Source of the DNA: Sphingobium sp. AP50
GTDB lineage: Bacteria > Pseudomonadota > Alphaproteobacteria > Sphingomonadales > Sphingomonadaceae
Direction of reading: 5' to 3'
NCBI RefSeq assembly: GCF_900109095.1
Contig: NZ_FNYZ01000010.1
Span: forward strand, 1 to 64,000
Length of the DNA stretch: 64,000 bases
Shown: one piece after another, positions 63,436-64,000 of the stretch
Numbering within the stretch: the stretch's first letter is position 1
Layout: each line of letters starts with the position of its first letter
Translations under genes and position numbers: made by a program
Notes under the pieces: model-generated
What the model saw: only the letters and a program-made list of their open reading frames with translations
Told to the model about the DNA's origin: nothing
Database searches by the model: none

Positions 63436-64000
63436 TCAGGTCACGCCGCGCAGGGCAGTAAGAATCATGTGCCCGGTGCGGCGCGCCGTGTCCGCTGGCG
63501 CCAGTTTCGGGCGGGAAATGCTGCGATGGCCCAGCCCGAACAGGCAGCCCAATATCATTTCCTCGGCAGCGTCCAGCGCATCGCCGGACAGTTGGTCGTT
63601 GGCAGCACAGGCGAAGTAACGGATGAAGGATCGGAACCGTTCGCACATGGCCGCGATCGTGTCGGCCACGGCGGGGTTTCGAAAGCTCTCGGCCAATATG
63701 TCGAACGCGAGCGCCTCGTCCTTTTCGTCGATCGTGTGCAGCAGCAATTGTTCGAATGTCTGCTCGATCGTCAGTTCGCCCATATCCAGCCGGACGCGGA
63801 TATTCGCCATCTCGCTGCACCATTGGTCGGCATCGTCATGGACGAGCGCTTCGATGATATCTTCCTTGCCCTTGAACAGGCGATATATCTGTCCAACGGA
63901 CACTTGAGCAGCTGTGGCAAGTTCTGCCATAGAGGTCTGGTGAAAACCATGGCTGTCGAAAAGCGTGCGTGCGGCCTCCAATATCCGCGTCTTTCCATTT
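63436..64000 (-). CDS. TetR-family transcriptional regulator, 5' end beyond window
   Basis: The visible part, over 180 residues, reads GKTRILEAARTLFDSHGFHQ then TSMAELATAAQVSVGQIYRL with FKGKEDIIEALV, a complete TetR helix-turn-helix. The frame continues without a stop to the right edge (NGKTRILE precedes the visible EAARTLF), so the start codon lies outside. The C-terminal ligand domain has Cys residues (MILGCLF, YFACAAND). The ligand is unknown. It converges with the glycosyltransferase pair, 7 nt from its stop. Confidence 0.87.
   Translation of the reverse strand, partial: NGKTRILEAARTLFDSHGFHQTSMAELATAAQVSVGQIYRLFKGKEDIIEALVHDDADQWCSEMANIRVRLDMGELTIEQTFEQLLLHTIDEKDEALAFDILAESFRNPAVADTIAAMCERFRSFIRYFACAANDQLSGDALDAAEEMILGCLFGLGHRSISRPKLAPADTARRTGHMILTALRGVT

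Overview
The window is high-GC alphaproteobacterial chromosome. It most likely comes from a sphingomonad (Sphingobium, Sphingomonas or a close relative), judged from the gene families, the dense overlapping operons, the dispersed palindromic repeats and the MucR/Ros-type regulator. It is almost wholly coding on both strands. I see no prophage, insertion sequence, CRISPR array or rRNA operon. The only tRNA recognised is tRNA-Thr(UGU).

Layout. 0-6 kb is a surface-polysaccharide locus: the 5' end of a UDP-glucose dehydrogenase gene (minus strand), diverging from wecB and wecC (UDP-ManNAc / UDP-ManNAcA synthesis), a Wza-type export lipoprotein and a Wzc/GumC-type chain-length protein with a fused tyrosine kinase. 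6-11 kb holds purQ, purS and purC, a TauE/SafE permease, and a lower-GC islet with an unknown gene and an Imm33-like orphan immunity gene among palindromic repeats. 11-16 kb is a minus-strand trehalose operon, otsB / GH15 glucosidase / otsA, followed by an SRPBCC protein and a 44-residue membrane peptide. 16-20 kb has a LysR regulator, a ccdAB toxin-antitoxin pair directly upstream of parC, and a GGDEF-EAL protein with a degenerate cyclase motif. 21-28 kb carries cca, a CoA-type Nudix hydrolase, DUF1285, a GNAT, folB, a 2OG-Fe(II) oxygenase, an EVE protein and small exported proteins.

28-33 kb is the most unusual part. A 1.1-kb non-coding stretch contains two tandem perfect DnaA boxes, an AT-rich patch, a possible structured RNA ending in an intrinsic terminator, a dispersed repeat and a cobalamin riboswitch. 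The riboswitch leads a TonB-dependent receptor and a PepSY membrane protein whose reading frame runs into the convergent tRNA-Thr gene. 33-42 kb holds DUF429, rarA, a glycosyltransferase, a MOSC protein, RNase R and small or accessory genes. 42-46 kb holds the pyruvate dehydrogenase E2 and E3 genes with a thioesterase between them, then a PAP2 phosphatase. 46-55 kb holds a DUF2142 membrane protein and then a long minus-strand housekeeping run: tsaB-rimI, mucR, fur, plsC, miaB, phoH, ybeY, corC. 55-64 kb holds nfuA, a PPOX protein, a DEAD-box helicase, an M16 peptidase, two tandem paralogous glycosyltransferases and a TetR gene cut by the window edge.

Several small genes that are easy to miss are annotated from their Shine-Dalgarno sequences and reading frames: 11010-11144, 15678-15848, 38460-38630, 60781-60939 and the 17-codon leader 1507-1560. 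All functional calls rest on motif recognition by eye; no database search was run.
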